The notes below the pieces were generated by a model. The model made no database searches and had not been told where the DNA came from. It was given only the letters and a program-made list of their open reading frames with translations. Position numbers and translations under genes: made by a program. A DNA stretch of 64,000 nt from Bacteroidales bacterium (GTDB lineage: Bacteria > Bacteroidota > Bacteroidia > Bacteroidales > F082). The first letter of the stretch is position 1; the number at the start of each line of letters is the position of its first letter. Positions 36,020 through 45,268 of this stretch are shown here, piece after piece. Location: assembly GCA_015493525.1 (NCBI GenBank), contig WGCY01000033.1:1-64000 (forward strand). The letters run 5' to 3'.

Positions 36020-36027
36020 TATTTTTG
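36020..36027 (+). promoter_or_regulatory. -7 box of the DAHP synthase gene, set for a leaderless transcript
   Basis: TATTTTTG matches TAnnTTTG and the ATG start codon begins 4 bases after it, so the predicted start of transcription coincides with the start codon. Confidence 0.45.
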
Positions 36028-36031
36028 CAAC

Positions 36032-37168
36032 ATGAGTACAGATATGGACATAGCCGGACAGGGCGATTTGTGGGACCCGGAAAGTTTTCCCCTTGTCGTT
36101 GCCGGCCCGTGCAGTGCCGAAAGTGAAAAACAGGTTTTGCAGACAGCCCGCGAAATTGCCAAAATACCGGAAGTAAAGATTTTTCGTGCCGGCCTGTGGA
36201 AACCACGTACGCGTCCCGGTGCTTTTGAAGGGGTGGGCGAACAAGGATTGTCCTGGCTGAAAAAGGTAAAAGCGGAAACCGGATTGAAAACCACCATTGA
36301 AGTAGCCCGTCCCGAACATGTAGAGCTTGCGCTAAAATATGATATTGATGTCCTTTGGCTGGGCGCCCGGACGGTCGTCAATCCGTTTGTGGTGCAGGAG
36401 CTGGCCGAGGCCATGAAAGGGGTACCGGTAACCGTGATGGTTAAAAATCCCATTATTCCCGACCTAAAACTGTGGATTGGCGGACTGGAAAGGGTCAATG
36501 CCGCCGGAATAAAGCAGCTTCTCGCCATTCATCGCGGATTTCATTATTTTGACAAATCGCCTTTTCGAAATGCGCCTATGTGGGAGATTCCCATCGAGCT
36601 AAAGCGATTGGTCCCGCAACTTCCCATCATTGTAGACCCGAGCCATATTTGCGGACGACGTGATTTGATACAGGAGATTTCCCAAAAGGCAACCGACCTC
36701 GAAATGGATGGCCTCATGCTCGAAGTACATGAAAACCCGGATGTTGCCCTTACCGATTCGGCACAACAGATTACCCCGGACAGGCTGCGCGATTTACTCC
36801 AACATCTTGTATTGCGAAAACGTACAGGAAGTCCTGATTTTGAAAGCCATCTGGAGTCCCTGCGTACCGAAATTGATAAATTAGATGGGGAGATATTGCA
36901 GATTCTTGCCAAAAGGCTGGAGATTATCGATGAAATCGGCAGTTACAAACGCGACAACAACATTACTATTCTGCAAATGAAACGTTGGGCCGGAATCATT
37001 ACGGACAGGCTTTCCATCGGAACCCATCTTGGTTTAAATGAACTGTTTCTGAAGAAACTATTAAACCTGATACACAAAGAATCCATCCAGCGTCAGACAA
37101 AGATTTTCGGGCATAAAACAAAAAGCGAAAGTCAGAAGCCGGAAGAAAAAAACAGATTATCCGCGTAA
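36032..37168 (+). CDS. Bifunctional 3-deoxy-7-phosphoheptulonate synthase / chorismate mutase (type II)
   Basis: The 378-residue protein has an N-terminal DAHP synthase of the KDO8P-synthase-like (type I beta) class, about residues 1-265, with LVVAGPCSAESEKQVL, FRAGLWKPRTRPGAFEG and IVDPSHICGRRDLI. The C-terminal 95 residues (about 275-365) form an AroQ-type chorismate mutase with LRTEIDKLDGEILQILAKR. It joins the first step of aromatic synthesis to the branch step to prephenate, with the mutase probably acting as a feedback sensor. No other aro genes are next to it. Its 3' end overlaps the convergent HAD gene by 12 bases. Confidence 0.94.
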   Translation: MSTDMDIAGQGDLWDPESFPLVVAGPCSAESEKQVLQTAREIAKIPEVKIFRAGLWKPRTRPGAFEGVGEQGLSWLKKVKAETGLKTTIEVARPEHVELALKYDIDVLWLGARTVVNPFVVQELAEAMKGVPVTVMVKNPIIPDLKLWIGGLERVNAAGIKQLLAIHRGFHYFDKSPFRNAPMWEIPIELKRLVPQLPIIVDPSHICGRRDLIQEISQKATDLEMDGLMLEVHENPDVALTDSAQQITPDRLRDLLQHLVLRKRTGSPDFESHLESLRTEIDKLDGEILQILAKRLEIIDEIGSYKRDNNITILQMKRWAGIITDRLSIGTHLGLNELFLKKLLNLIHKESIQRQTKIFGHKTKSESQKPEEKNRLSA

Positions 37169-37627
37169 AGTGGCGGTCATCCTTTGGGGATGAAGAAAAA
37201 GGTCCATGGCATCCGAAGCCTGTTTGCACACCACATCCGCATTGTTAAAGGTGGCGACGGCAGCCCCTTCGGCCTGCAACAACACAATACCCAATACTGC
37301 TTCGGCCAGCATAAGCCTGTCGTTGCGGCCATTGCCCACGGCAGCAGTTTGTTCCGATCCCAGCTTTTTGACATATTCCCACTTGGCTTCCGCCTGATTT
37401 TCTTTCGGTAAAATTGTCAGCAAACAGGGAAGGCCTTTCAGCTCTTGCGCTGCCAGGCCAAAAGTGTCTGCCGTTACCACGTGTAAAGTAAACAGTTTTG
37501 CCAGCAACGTAAGTTTTTCGGCTATCCCGGGAAGCAGTTTTCCATCAACGGAAAGGGTACCGTTATAGTCAAAGACCACATGTTTTATTTTCAATTGTTT
37601 CCAACCGGGAATGCTAAGCGTCCACAT
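37157..37627 (-). CDS. HAD-superfamily protein related to soluble P-type-ATPase-like hydrolases
   Basis: This 156-residue protein has HAD motif I as VFDYNGTLSVDG, motif II as LHVVTADTFG and motif IV as AVGNGRNDRLML. The second Asp of the DxD motif is Asn, and the lack of a cap domain recalls the small HAD proteins related to P-type ATPases, where motif I is DKTGT. The protein may be a phosphatase with altered acid/base chemistry or a nonenzymatic relative. It sits 5 bases after rseP on the same strand. Confidence 0.8.
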   Translation of the reverse strand: MWTLSIPGWKQLKIKHVVFDYNGTLSVDGKLLPGIAEKLTLLAKLFTLHVVTADTFGLAAQELKGLPCLLTILPKENQAEAKWEYVKKLGSEQTAAVGNGRNDRLMLAEAVLGIVLLQAEGAAVATFNNADVVCKQASDAMDLFLHPQRMTATLRG

Positions 37628-37632
37628 ATTCG

Positions 37633-38964
37633 TTAATGTTTAAATAGTTTGAGAATATCGTTTCCGTTGGCAAGGATCAGCAACGTGAAAAGGATGACCA
37701 TGCCCACGATTTGTGCATTTTCCAGAAATTTGTCGCTGGGTTTGCGGCGGGCAATAATCTCATAAAGCAGAAACAGCACATGGCCCCCATCCAGTGCCGG
37801 AATAGGCAGTACGTTCAGGATGGCCAGCATTATGGAAAGAAAGGCCGTCAGCCTCCAGAAACTTTCCCAGTGCCACACAGCCGGGAAAATGTTGCCGATG
37901 GCAATAAACCCGCCCACGTTTTCATAGGCTTTCACTTTGGGCGAAAAAATCAGCTTGAGCTGTTTCAGATAATTTCCAATACCCGCCCAGGTGCGGACAA
38001 AACCGGCAGGAATAGCCTGAAATAAAGTATATTTCTTCTGGTTCAGCTGAAAGAAATCTTTGATATTGGCTTCAGGATGAACACCAATCAGGCCATCGCT
38101 GCCCAGCTGGACAGGTAACCTCAACGTATCATTTCCCCGCTTTGCCAAAAGGATAACCTTTTGATTTTTATGTTTTTGTATTGCTTCGCGAAAATCGCTG
38201 AAGTAGGGAATATATTTCCCGTTAATACCGAGGATGGTATCCCCTGTCTGTAACCCGGCTTTTTCAGCCGGAGAGTTTTTCGCAAATTTTCCGGCAATAA
38301 ACGGTACGCGTGGGGTGAGGAAAAACTGGGGTTTCTGTTTAATGAGTTTGCGCAGGCTGCCGTCAGGAAAATGAATGGTAACTTTTTGGCCGTTTCGCAG
38401 CACCGTAGCTGTCTGTGCTTCGTTCAGGATAATCTCAATGGGAATTTTCTGGAAATTCTCGACCTGTTTGCCGGCAATGGTGAGTATTTTGTCCCCGTTC
38501 CGGAAACCCATGCTGCGGGAAAGGCTGTCCGTAACAACACCGTATTTGTTTACCTGTTGTGTGGGCAGGTACTCCTCGCCAAAATAAGTCAGCAAGCCGA
38601 TGTAAATCACAATGGCCAGCACCACATTCATGGTAACACCGCCCAGCATGATAATCAACCGCTGCCAGGCAGGTTTTGACCGAAATTCCCAGGGCTGTGG
38701 CGGTTTTTTCATCTGCTCTTTGTCCAGGGATTCATCAATCATGCCGGCTATCTTCACATAGCCGCCCAGCGGAACCCAGCCCATGCCGTATTCGGTGCCT
38801 TTGTAATTAAATTTAAAAATGGAAAACCAGGGATTAAAGAAAAGATAAAATTTCTCCACTTTGGTTTTGAATATTTTGGCTGCTGCAAAATGGCCAAATT
38901 CGTGGATAATCACCAGAATGGACAAGCTCAGTAGTAATTGCAGTACTTTTATTAAAATAACCAT
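37633..38964 (-). CDS. rseP: RIP metalloprotease RseP (site-2 protease)
   Basis: The 443-residue membrane protein has the zinc motif HEFGH with H21, E22 and H25 in the first helix and the second catalytic motif NVLPIPALDGG in a C-terminal helix. At least one PDZ domain lies between (about 205-290, with KNSPAEKAGLQTGDTILGING). It cleaves membrane-embedded anti-sigma factors or signal peptides within the inner membrane. It follows dxr on the same strand with a 7-base gap, a common pairing because both sit in envelope-related operons. Confidence 0.95.
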   Translation of the reverse strand: MVILIKVLQLLLSLSILVIIHEFGHFAAAKIFKTKVEKFYLFFNPWFSIFKFNYKGTEYGMGWVPLGGYVKIAGMIDESLDKEQMKKPPQPWEFRSKPAWQRLIIMLGGVTMNVVLAIVIYIGLLTYFGEEYLPTQQVNKYGVVTDSLSRSMGFRNGDKILTIAGKQVENFQKIPIEIILNEAQTATVLRNGQKVTIHFPDGSLRKLIKQKPQFFLTPRVPFIAGKFAKNSPAEKAGLQTGDTILGINGKYIPYFSDFREAIQKHKNQKVILLAKRGNDTLRLPVQLGSDGLIGVHPEANIKDFFQLNQKKYTLFQAIPAGFVRTWAGIGNYLKQLKLIFSPKVKAYENVGGFIAIGNIFPAVWHWESFWRLTAFLSIMLAILNVLPIPALDGGHVLFLLYEIIARRKPSDKFLENAQIVGMVILFTLLILANGNDILKLFKH

Positions 38965-38971
38965 ATTTTTC

Positions 38972-40126
38972 TCAACTGTTTTTTATGAATTCTTTTGCTT
39001 TTATTCTGCAAAGCCTGTCGGTTTCGACATAAGCATCCAAATCGGGATGCGGGACAAAAGGAACGGTTTCCATACATTTCTCAATCAACCGGGGAACCTG
39101 TAGAAACCCCAACCGTTTTTCGAGAAAGGCCCCCACAGCTGCTTCATTGGCCGCATTGAGGATACAGGGCATATTTCCTCCTGTTTTCATTGCTTCAAAA
39201 GAGAGTGCAAGATTACGAAATTTTTTAATATCAGGCTTTTCAAAAGAGAGGCTTCCCAAGGCGGCAAGGTCAAGCCGGGGATAACTGTTTTTTATGCGCC
39301 GGGGATAACTCATGGCAAATTGGATGGGGATATGCATATCGGAAGCTGCAAGCAGTGCTTTCACCGACCCATCGGCAAAATAAACCAACGAATGGACCAC
39401 CGCCTGTGGATGGACCAGTATTTCAATCTGTGAAATATCCAAACCAAACAACCATCGGGCCTCTATGGCCTCCAGCCCTTTGTTCATAAGTGAGGCCGAA
39501 TCGATGGTGGTTTTCGTTCCCATTTTCCAAACAGGATGGCGGAGGGCTTCTTCGGGGGTAATTTCCGAAAAGGAACGATAATCACGCCGCAAAAAAGGCC
39601 CGCCCGAAGCGGTCAATACCACTTTTTCCACCGGATTGTCCAATTCGCCCATAAGGCACTGGAAAACCGCTGAATGTTCCGAATCGACAGGGATAACGGG
39701 AACCTTGTTTTCCATGGCAGCCTGCATTATCAGCTCGCCGGCAACCACCAGTGCCTCTTTGCTGGCAAGGGCCAGGGGTTTTTTATTTTTCAGTGCGGCA
39801 AGTACCGGTTCCAACGCATCAAATCCCCCCATGGCCATGACCACAAGGTCTATTGTATCCATTTCGGTTATTTCGGCCACGGCAGCCTTTCCCGCATATA
39901 CTTTGATACCTTCATCCTGCAGCAGGGCAACTTCGGGATAGAGGCCCTCATCGCCAATAACCACAACGTTGGGCTTAAATTTTCGGGCCTGTTGTATCAG
40001 CAGAGAGGTATTTTGGTACGCTACCAATACTTCCACACTGAAGAAAACCTCCTGTGCCTCAATTACTTCCAGCGTTTGCCGCCCAATGGAACCGGTTGAC
40101 CCCAAAACAGCTATCCTTTTTATCAT
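38972..40126 (-). CDS. dxr: 1-deoxy-D-xylulose-5-phosphate reductoisomerase
   Basis: The 384-residue enzyme starts MIKRIAVLGSTGSIGRQTLEVI, the NADPH-binding Rossmann fold, and carries the substrate and metal motifs PVDSEHSAVFQ, TASGGPF and the W-K-MGTKTTIDSASLMNKGLE block. The C-terminal helical domain begins near residue 300. It catalyses the second step of the MEP route to isoprenoids, so the organism uses the non-mevalonate pathway. It is co-transcribed with rseP. Confidence 0.96.
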   Translation of the reverse strand: MIKRIAVLGSTGSIGRQTLEVIEAQEVFFSVEVLVAYQNTSLLIQQARKFKPNVVVIGDEGLYPEVALLQDEGIKVYAGKAAVAEITEMDTIDLVVMAMGGFDALEPVLAALKNKKPLALASKEALVVAGELIMQAAMENKVPVIPVDSEHSAVFQCLMGELDNPVEKVVLTASGGPFLRRDYRSFSEITPEEALRHPVWKMGTKTTIDSASLMNKGLEAIEARWLFGLDISQIEILVHPQAVVHSLVYFADGSVKALLAASDMHIPIQFAMSYPRRIKNSYPRLDLAALGSLSFEKPDIKKFRNLALSFEAMKTGGNMPCILNAANEAAVGAFLEKRLGFLQVPRLIEKCMETVPFVPHPDLDAYVETDRLCRIKAKEFIKNS

Positions 40127-40144
40127 AAAAACAGTGCCTTTATC

Positions 40145-41035
40145 TTAATTGAAATTAATGTAATTGATGGGGTTTACCGGATTACCGTTATACCAAAGCT
40201 CAAAATGCAAATGGGGCCCGGTTGAAATTTCGCCCGAATTTCCGGCAATGGCAATGGGTTCACCGGCTTTCACAAAGTCGCCCTCATGTTTCAAAAGAAC
40301 GGCATTGTGTTTATACACCGAAATAAGGTTTCCCACATGTTGAATAACTATCACATAACCCGTTTCCTGTGTCCAGGCATCCAGTATAACCGTGCCATCC
40401 AATACCGACATTACCGCAGCGTTATGCGGGGCGACAATATCAACACCATAGTGTTTTTCCAACGGGGCAAACGGTGCGGTAACAATGCCATTGAGGGGCT
40501 TGAAAAAGTTCATGCTCCTTATGCCGGATTTTCCCGGTATGCCCAGCGTAACCTCATTTTGCGGGAATAAATTAAATTTTGTCTGGTTCTCAAAAGATAC
40601 CCTTAACGCACTGTCCTGCGACGATTTATGATCAGTAATCGTATCGTAATTATACGCTTGTGCCGTAGATTCGGATGGCGTCTCAATCAATTCTTTGTTC
40701 TCTATAATTCGCTTAATATTTTGGATATAACGGTTGTTTTGCTGCGCATTAAGCATCAGCGAGTCGGCAATTTTGTTCAAATGGTACAGGTTATTTTTTT
40801 GCTGGACATTGGGGTATCCGGGAATATATTCCTTCAAAGGCGTGTAGGCAATCACGAAAAAAGTCAATGCAACAAAAGTAATGGCCATGCTCAGCAAAAA
40901 GACCACCACCTGTATCCGGCTAAGCCGGAAGCTGATGCGTTCTTCAAAAGTTGTTTCGTTAAAAAGTACCAACCGGTACTTGTTCCGGAGTTTCTGATAC
41001 CACTTTTCTTCTTTCGGAGTTGTTTCCATAGCCAT
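40145..41035 (-). CDS. M23 metallopeptidase with one membrane anchor
   Basis: The start at 41035 gives 296 residues. A cytoplasmic N-terminus with the conserved RLVLFNETTFEERISFRLSR is followed by a single membrane helix (about residues 40-62), a short linker, and an M23 endopeptidase domain (about 180-295). The zinc site looks intact: H and D in EKHYGVDIVAPH and the HLH pair in GPHLHFELWYNG. It probably cuts peptide cross-links in peptidoglycan. It differs from the degenerate EnvC-like protein in this window, which lacks these residues. The frame is open upstream to 41200, but those extra 55 residues are not family-like. Confidence 0.9.
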   Translation of the reverse strand: MAMETTPKEEKWYQKLRNKYRLVLFNETTFEERISFRLSRIQVVVFLLSMAITFVALTFFVIAYTPLKEYIPGYPNVQQKNNLYHLNKIADSLMLNAQQNNRYIQNIKRIIENKELIETPSESTAQAYNYDTITDHKSSQDSALRVSFENQTKFNLFPQNEVTLGIPGKSGIRSMNFFKPLNGIVTAPFAPLEKHYGVDIVAPHNAAVMSVLDGTVILDAWTQETGYVIVIQHVGNLISVYKHNAVLLKHEGDFVKAGEPIAIAGNSGEISTGPHLHFELWYNGNPVNPINYINFN

Positions 41036-41227
41036 AAAATATCCGGACAAAGGTATAAATAACCACAAAAAAACGGGGGGCCCTCCCGAATCCCCCACAG
41101 GGTTTGCCCACTGTCTACTTGTCAACGGCAGGTTGTTAGAAACTCTGTCGCCATCGTCCCGGGTTTTCAGCTTTTTCAGTTTATTTTTACTGGTGTTCAT
41201 TTATTATTCTCATCAAAGCTATCTCCC

Positions 41228-42568
41228 ATGGCAGAAAAGAAGTCAGAAAAGAAAAAAAAGATTTTTGTACTGGATACCTCCGTCATTTTGTACAACCACA
41301 ATGCCATCAACAATTTTGAAGACAACGATGTGGCCATTCCCATTACTGTCCTCGAAGAGCTGGACAATTTCAAAAAGGGGAACGATACCAAGAATTTTGA
41401 AGCCCGCGAATTTATCCGGTTTCTGGATGGCATCTCCGGCAAGCTGACCATGACCAACTGGCGGCGGCTGGACGGACCGGAAAAGGGAAAATTTCGTGTC
41501 ATTATGAACGAACAAAGCAAACGGGATGCCCGCCATGTTTTTGGTGATGACAAGGCCGACCACCGCATTCTGAATGCCGCCCTGAAACTGAAAGAAGACC
41601 ACCCCGACCGGAAGGTTATCCTCGTAAGCAAAGACATAAACCTTAGGTTGAAAGCCAAAGCACTGAACCTGCCGGCAGAAGATTTTGAAACCGGTAAAAT
41701 TAAAAATATCAGCACATTATATACGGGAAAGAACATTCTTTCCGATATTCCCGCCGAAGTGATTGACGGTTTATATGCCAACGGTTTTTGTAGTCTGGAG
41801 GCACTGAACATCGAGAAACCATACCCAAACCACTATTTTATTTTAAAAGGACAGCGGGCCTCGGCACTGGCTTTTTACAACCCCATTACCGACAGGATAG
41901 AACGGGTGGAGAAACATGCCGTCTCACGTATTATGCCGCGCAATGCCGAGCAGATTTTTGCCCTGCATGCCATTATGGACCCGGAAGTAAAACTCGTTAC
42001 GTTACAAGGGGTTGCCGGAACAGGGAAAACGTTGCTGGCACTGGCCGGGGCATGGGCACAACGACGGGATTTCAAGCAAATCTACCTGGCACGCCCCATT
42101 GTCCCGCTGAGCAACAAGGACATCGGTTACCTGCCCGGAGATGTAAGCTCAAAAATAAACCCCTACATGGAACCGCTGTGGGACAACCTGAAATTTATCA
42201 AAAACCAGTTTGGCGAACAGGACAAAGAATACCGGCACATAAACGATGCCATCGAAAGTGAAAAGTTGATGATTACCCCGCTGGCTTTTATTCGCGGGCG
42301 GAGCATTTCCAATGTGATTTTTATTGTGGACGAAGCCCAGAACCTGACACCACACGAGATAAAGACCATTATCACGCGTGCCGGCGAAAACACAAAAATT
42401 ATCTTTACCGGTGACATTTACCAAATTGACACACCCTATCTTGACTCACAATCCAACGGTTTGTCGGTACTCATCGACCGTTTGAAACAAAATGCACTTT
42501 ACGCACATATCCGGCTGGAAAAAGGAGAACGTTCGGAGCTGGCTAATCTGGCGAATAAGATGCTTTAA
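41228..42568 (+). CDS. PIN domain - PhoH family ATPase
   Basis: The 446-residue protein joins an N-terminal PIN nuclease domain (about 10-150, KIFVLDTSVILYNHNAI and the acidic block DKADHRIL) to a C-terminal PhoH ATPase with GVAGTGKTLLALAG as Walker A and FIVDEAQNLTPHEI as the DExx-like Walker B. This is the PhoH2/YlaK architecture, reported elsewhere to be an RNA-unwinding nuclease. It is cytoplasmic. The last 26 bases overlap the convergent small protein gene. Confidence 0.92.
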   Translation: MAEKKSEKKKKIFVLDTSVILYNHNAINNFEDNDVAIPITVLEELDNFKKGNDTKNFEAREFIRFLDGISGKLTMTNWRRLDGPEKGKFRVIMNEQSKRDARHVFGDDKADHRILNAALKLKEDHPDRKVILVSKDINLRLKAKALNLPAEDFETGKIKNISTLYTGKNILSDIPAEVIDGLYANGFCSLEALNIEKPYPNHYFILKGQRASALAFYNPITDRIERVEKHAVSRIMPRNAEQIFALHAIMDPEVKLVTLQGVAGTGKTLLALAGAWAQRRDFKQIYLARPIVPLSNKDIGYLPGDVSSKINPYMEPLWDNLKFIKNQFGEQDKEYRHINDAIESEKLMITPLAFIRGRSISNVIFIVDEAQNLTPHEIKTIITRAGENTKIIFTGDIYQIDTPYLDSQSNGLSVLIDRLKQNALYAHIRLEKGERSELANLANKML

Positions 42569-42998
42569 AAGAACGGATGAACCGTTCGCGTTGTTTCCTT
42601 CTCTTTTTGGCATGGATAAGCAATGGTACGGCCACCCCGGCACAGATTCCACCGGTAGCAACGAAAATCGTTCCGACAGATCCAATCATCACATCAGAGC
42701 CCGAACCGGCATTGGCACTGTTTTCAATTAAAAAATAAGTTCCAAAACCCAACGATATTCCCGATAAAACGGAAAAAACAATCCCAATACTTTTGTTGAC
42801 CTTTGTTTGTCTGTCTTTTTTGAGGATTTCCTGTAAAGTGCTGACGCTTTGCAGTGTATAATTTTGAACAGGGCTTACTTCAATCCCCAGCCGGTTGAAT
42901 GTTTTGTATTGACGGGGCTTAAATTCCTGTGCATGGGTTACCTGAAACAGAAAGAACAGACCGGCGAAAAGAAATAGCCTGACAAAAAAGGTTTTCAT
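42543..42998 (-). CDS. Small exported protein with two hydrophobic segments
   Basis: From the ATG at 42998 the product is 151 residues, with a signal peptide (ending VTHAQ) and two glycine-rich hydrophobic stretches (about 70-92 and 103-130) ahead of a very basic tail KKRRKQRERF. It is probably an inner-membrane protein. A TTG one codon upstream is the other possible start. Its start codon overlaps the mtnA stop by one base (TGATG), so translation is coupled to mtnA. I do not recognise the family. Confidence 0.65.
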   Translation of the reverse strand: MKTFFVRLFLFAGLFFLFQVTHAQEFKPRQYKTFNRLGIEVSPVQNYTLQSVSTLQEILKKDRQTKVNKSIGIVFSVLSGISLGFGTYFLIENSANAGSGSDVMIGSVGTIFVATGGICAGVAVPLLIHAKKRRKQRERFIRSFKASYSPD

Positions 42999-44047
42999 CA
43001 ATCTTTTTTCATCAGTTTTTTTATGGAGAGGCGATCGGCTGTTACCATCCCCTTTTCAGTAATAATGCCGGTAATGTAACGGGCCGGGGTAACATCAAAT
43101 GCCGGGTTGTAGGCAGGTGAGCCGGGCGAGCAGACCAACACTTTTATGAGATGGCCGTTCGCATCTGTTCCGGTCTGATACAATACCTCATCCTGCGAGC
43201 GTTCTTCGATGGGGATCTCACGTCCGGTGGCACAATTCATGTCGAAAGTAGAGGTGGGGGCCGCAATATAAAAAGGTATGCCAAAGGCTTTGGCCAGGAT
43301 GGCGCGTCCCAGCGTGCCAATCTTGTTGGCCGTATCACCGTTGGCGGCAATACGGTCGGCACCGGTAATGACCATATCAATTTTTCCCTGTGCCATGAGG
43401 CTGGCAGCCGCATTGTCAGGAATGATAACATGGGGCACACCGGCATTTTTTAATTCCCAGGCTGTGAGCCGGCCACCCTGGGCACGGGGCCGTGTTTCGT
43501 CCACATACACGAAGACTTCCTTTCCCTGTTCCCGTGCCAGATAGACCGGGGCGAGGGCTGTACCGTAATCCACAAACGCCAGCCATCCGGCATTGCAATG
43601 GGTCAGGATATTGGCTTTTTCGTTTGTCAGGGCAGCACCATATTCTCCGATAGCTTTTGAGTTTTCTTCATCTTCGCGTGCCACTGATTCAGCTTCGGCC
43701 ACGGCTTTTTCCGTTGACTCCAGTCCGGCGCGGTAAACCCTGTCAACGGCATAAAACAGGTTTCTGGCCGTAGGGCGGGTGTTTTCAATATCGCTGCGTG
43801 CTTCGCGGATCATTTTTAGCCGCTCTTTGGTGCCGATGGTCAGAAAAGCCTGCGCCATGGCAAACCCGGCAGCGGCACCAATGGCCCCCGCACCCCGCAC
43901 AACCATATCTGTAATGGCAATACAGGTGTCCCAATAAGTTTTGCATTCGTGAACCTTAAACTCAAACGGCAAAAGGTTTTGCTGGATCATAAAGACGGAT
44001 GTCCCTTCCATCCAAACGGTTTTGTATTCTTTGTTTCCAACGAGCAT
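42998..44047 (-). CDS. mtnA: S-methyl-5-thioribose-1-phosphate isomerase
   Basis: The 349-residue protein has the eIF2B-like fold of MtnA. Visible signatures are the N-terminal DMVVRGAGAIGAAAGFAMA, the catalytic cysteine in ILTHCNAGWLA and the catalytic Asp in VITGADRIAANGDTANKIGT. It converts 5-methylthioribose-1-phosphate to the ribulose form in methionine salvage. No other salvage genes are next to it. It lies 3 bases from the stop side of the M20 gene upstream on the same strand and is coupled to the small membrane protein downstream. Confidence 0.93.
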   Translation of the reverse strand: MLVGNKEYKTVWMEGTSVFMIQQNLLPFEFKVHECKTYWDTCIAITDMVVRGAGAIGAAAGFAMAQAFLTIGTKERLKMIREARSDIENTRPTARNLFYAVDRVYRAGLESTEKAVAEAESVAREDEENSKAIGEYGAALTNEKANILTHCNAGWLAFVDYGTALAPVYLAREQGKEVFVYVDETRPRAQGGRLTAWELKNAGVPHVIIPDNAAASLMAQGKIDMVITGADRIAANGDTANKIGTLGRAILAKAFGIPFYIAAPTSTFDMNCATGREIPIEERSQDEVLYQTGTDANGHLIKVLVCSPGSPAYNPAFDVTPARYITGIITEKGMVTADRLSIKKLMKKD

Positions 44048-44050
44048 AGT

Positions 44051-45241
44051 TTAAACTTTTAATTGTTGTAATGTTTCCCAGGCCAAAAGACCGGTACCAA
44101 TTTCCAGGCTTTTTTCGTCCACATCAAATTGGGATGTATGCAAGCCGGAAGTGATTCCTTTTTCCTCATTTCGTGTGCCTAACCGGTAAAAACAAGCCGG
44201 TACCCGCCGGGCAAAACGGGCAAAATCTTCCGCTGTCATGCGGATATCCAAATCCACAACATTTTCTTTTCCAAGATATTGTTCCGCTGCATGCCTGGCC
44301 AAAGCAGTAACTTCCGGATGGTTGTTCAGGCCCGGGTAACCTTTATCAATCATCACCTGGCACGAGCAACCGTGGATATTGGCAATCATTTGGGCATTTT
44401 CCGTTATGAGCCGGTGTGCCTTGGCCCGCCAGTTCTCATTAAATGTCCTGAAAGTTCCCCGTACCACCACTTCCGAAGGAATTATATTAACTGCCCCCGC
44501 AGCTTTTACTTCCCCAAAAGAAAGTACCGTGGGAACGGAGGGCGGGGCATTCCGGCTGACAATACCCTGCAACGAAACGATGATTTCGGCCATGGACAAC
44601 ACCGTATCATCAATAACATCCGGCATAGCGGCATGGCCGCCTCTCCCGCGAATAACCAAACTGATTTCGTCGGCAGAGGCCATGTAATTACCACTTTTAA
44701 ACCCCACTTTGCCCACTTCAAGGGCGGGGTAGACATGTTGGCCAAGAATGGTATCCACAGGAGGATTTTCCAGTATGCCGGCATCTATCATTTTGAGGGC
44801 ACCGCCGGGCAGTTTCTCTTCTGCCGGCTGAAAAATAAATTTAACCGTTCCTTCAAAACCTGATTTCCGTTCGTTCAATATTTGTAACGCGCCCAGCAAA
44901 CAAGTCGTGTGGACATCGTGGCCACAGGCATGCATCACGCCGGGATTCTGCGATTTATAAAGAACATTATTTTTTTCAAAAATGGGCAAGGCATCAATAT
45001 CGGCACGAAGTGCCACCACTTTTTTCTCCGGGTTTCGCCCTTTGATAAGACCGGTAATGCCATATCCGGCGATGCCCGTTTGATGTTCGAGGCCCATCTT
45101 GGTAAGCCATTCCGAAATATAAGTTGCCGTCTTTTCCTCTTCAAAACTTAACTCCGGATGGGCATGCAGATGATGGCGAACCTTTAACAATTCGTCAGCA
45201 ATTGCCGCAGAGGCACTTTTTATTTCCGCTATTTTCAGCAA
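44051..45241 (-). CDS. M20 family amidohydrolase (N-acyl-amino-acid or hippurate type)
   Basis: The 396-residue enzyme uses a TTG start, the only start that keeps the N-terminal block LLKVRHHLHAHPELSFEEEKT. Metal-binding features include MHACGHDVHTTCLLGA, PAEEKLPGGALKMIDAG and the C-terminal TAEDFARFARRVPACFYRLGTRNE. The lid domain lies about 185-300. These are the marks of M20D amidohydrolases, which hydrolyse N-acyl amino acids, indole conjugates or N-acetyldiaminopimelate. The substrate cannot be told. The 3-base gap to mtnA suggests a common transcript. Confidence 0.9.
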   Translation of the reverse strand: MLKIAEIKSASAAIADELLKVRHHLHAHPELSFEEEKTATYISEWLTKMGLEHQTGIAGYGITGLIKGRNPEKKVVALRADIDALPIFEKNNVLYKSQNPGVMHACGHDVHTTCLLGALQILNERKSGFEGTVKFIFQPAEEKLPGGALKMIDAGILENPPVDTILGQHVYPALEVGKVGFKSGNYMASADEISLVIRGRGGHAAMPDVIDDTVLSMAEIIVSLQGIVSRNAPPSVPTVLSFGEVKAAGAVNIIPSEVVVRGTFRTFNENWRAKAHRLITENAQMIANIHGCSCQVMIDKGYPGLNNHPEVTALARHAAEQYLGKENVVDLDIRMTAEDFARFARRVPACFYRLGTRNEEKGITSGLHTSQFDVDEKSLEIGTGLLAWETLQQLKV

Positions 45242-45268
45242 GGTATTTTGTTTAGGACAAAGGTAAAA

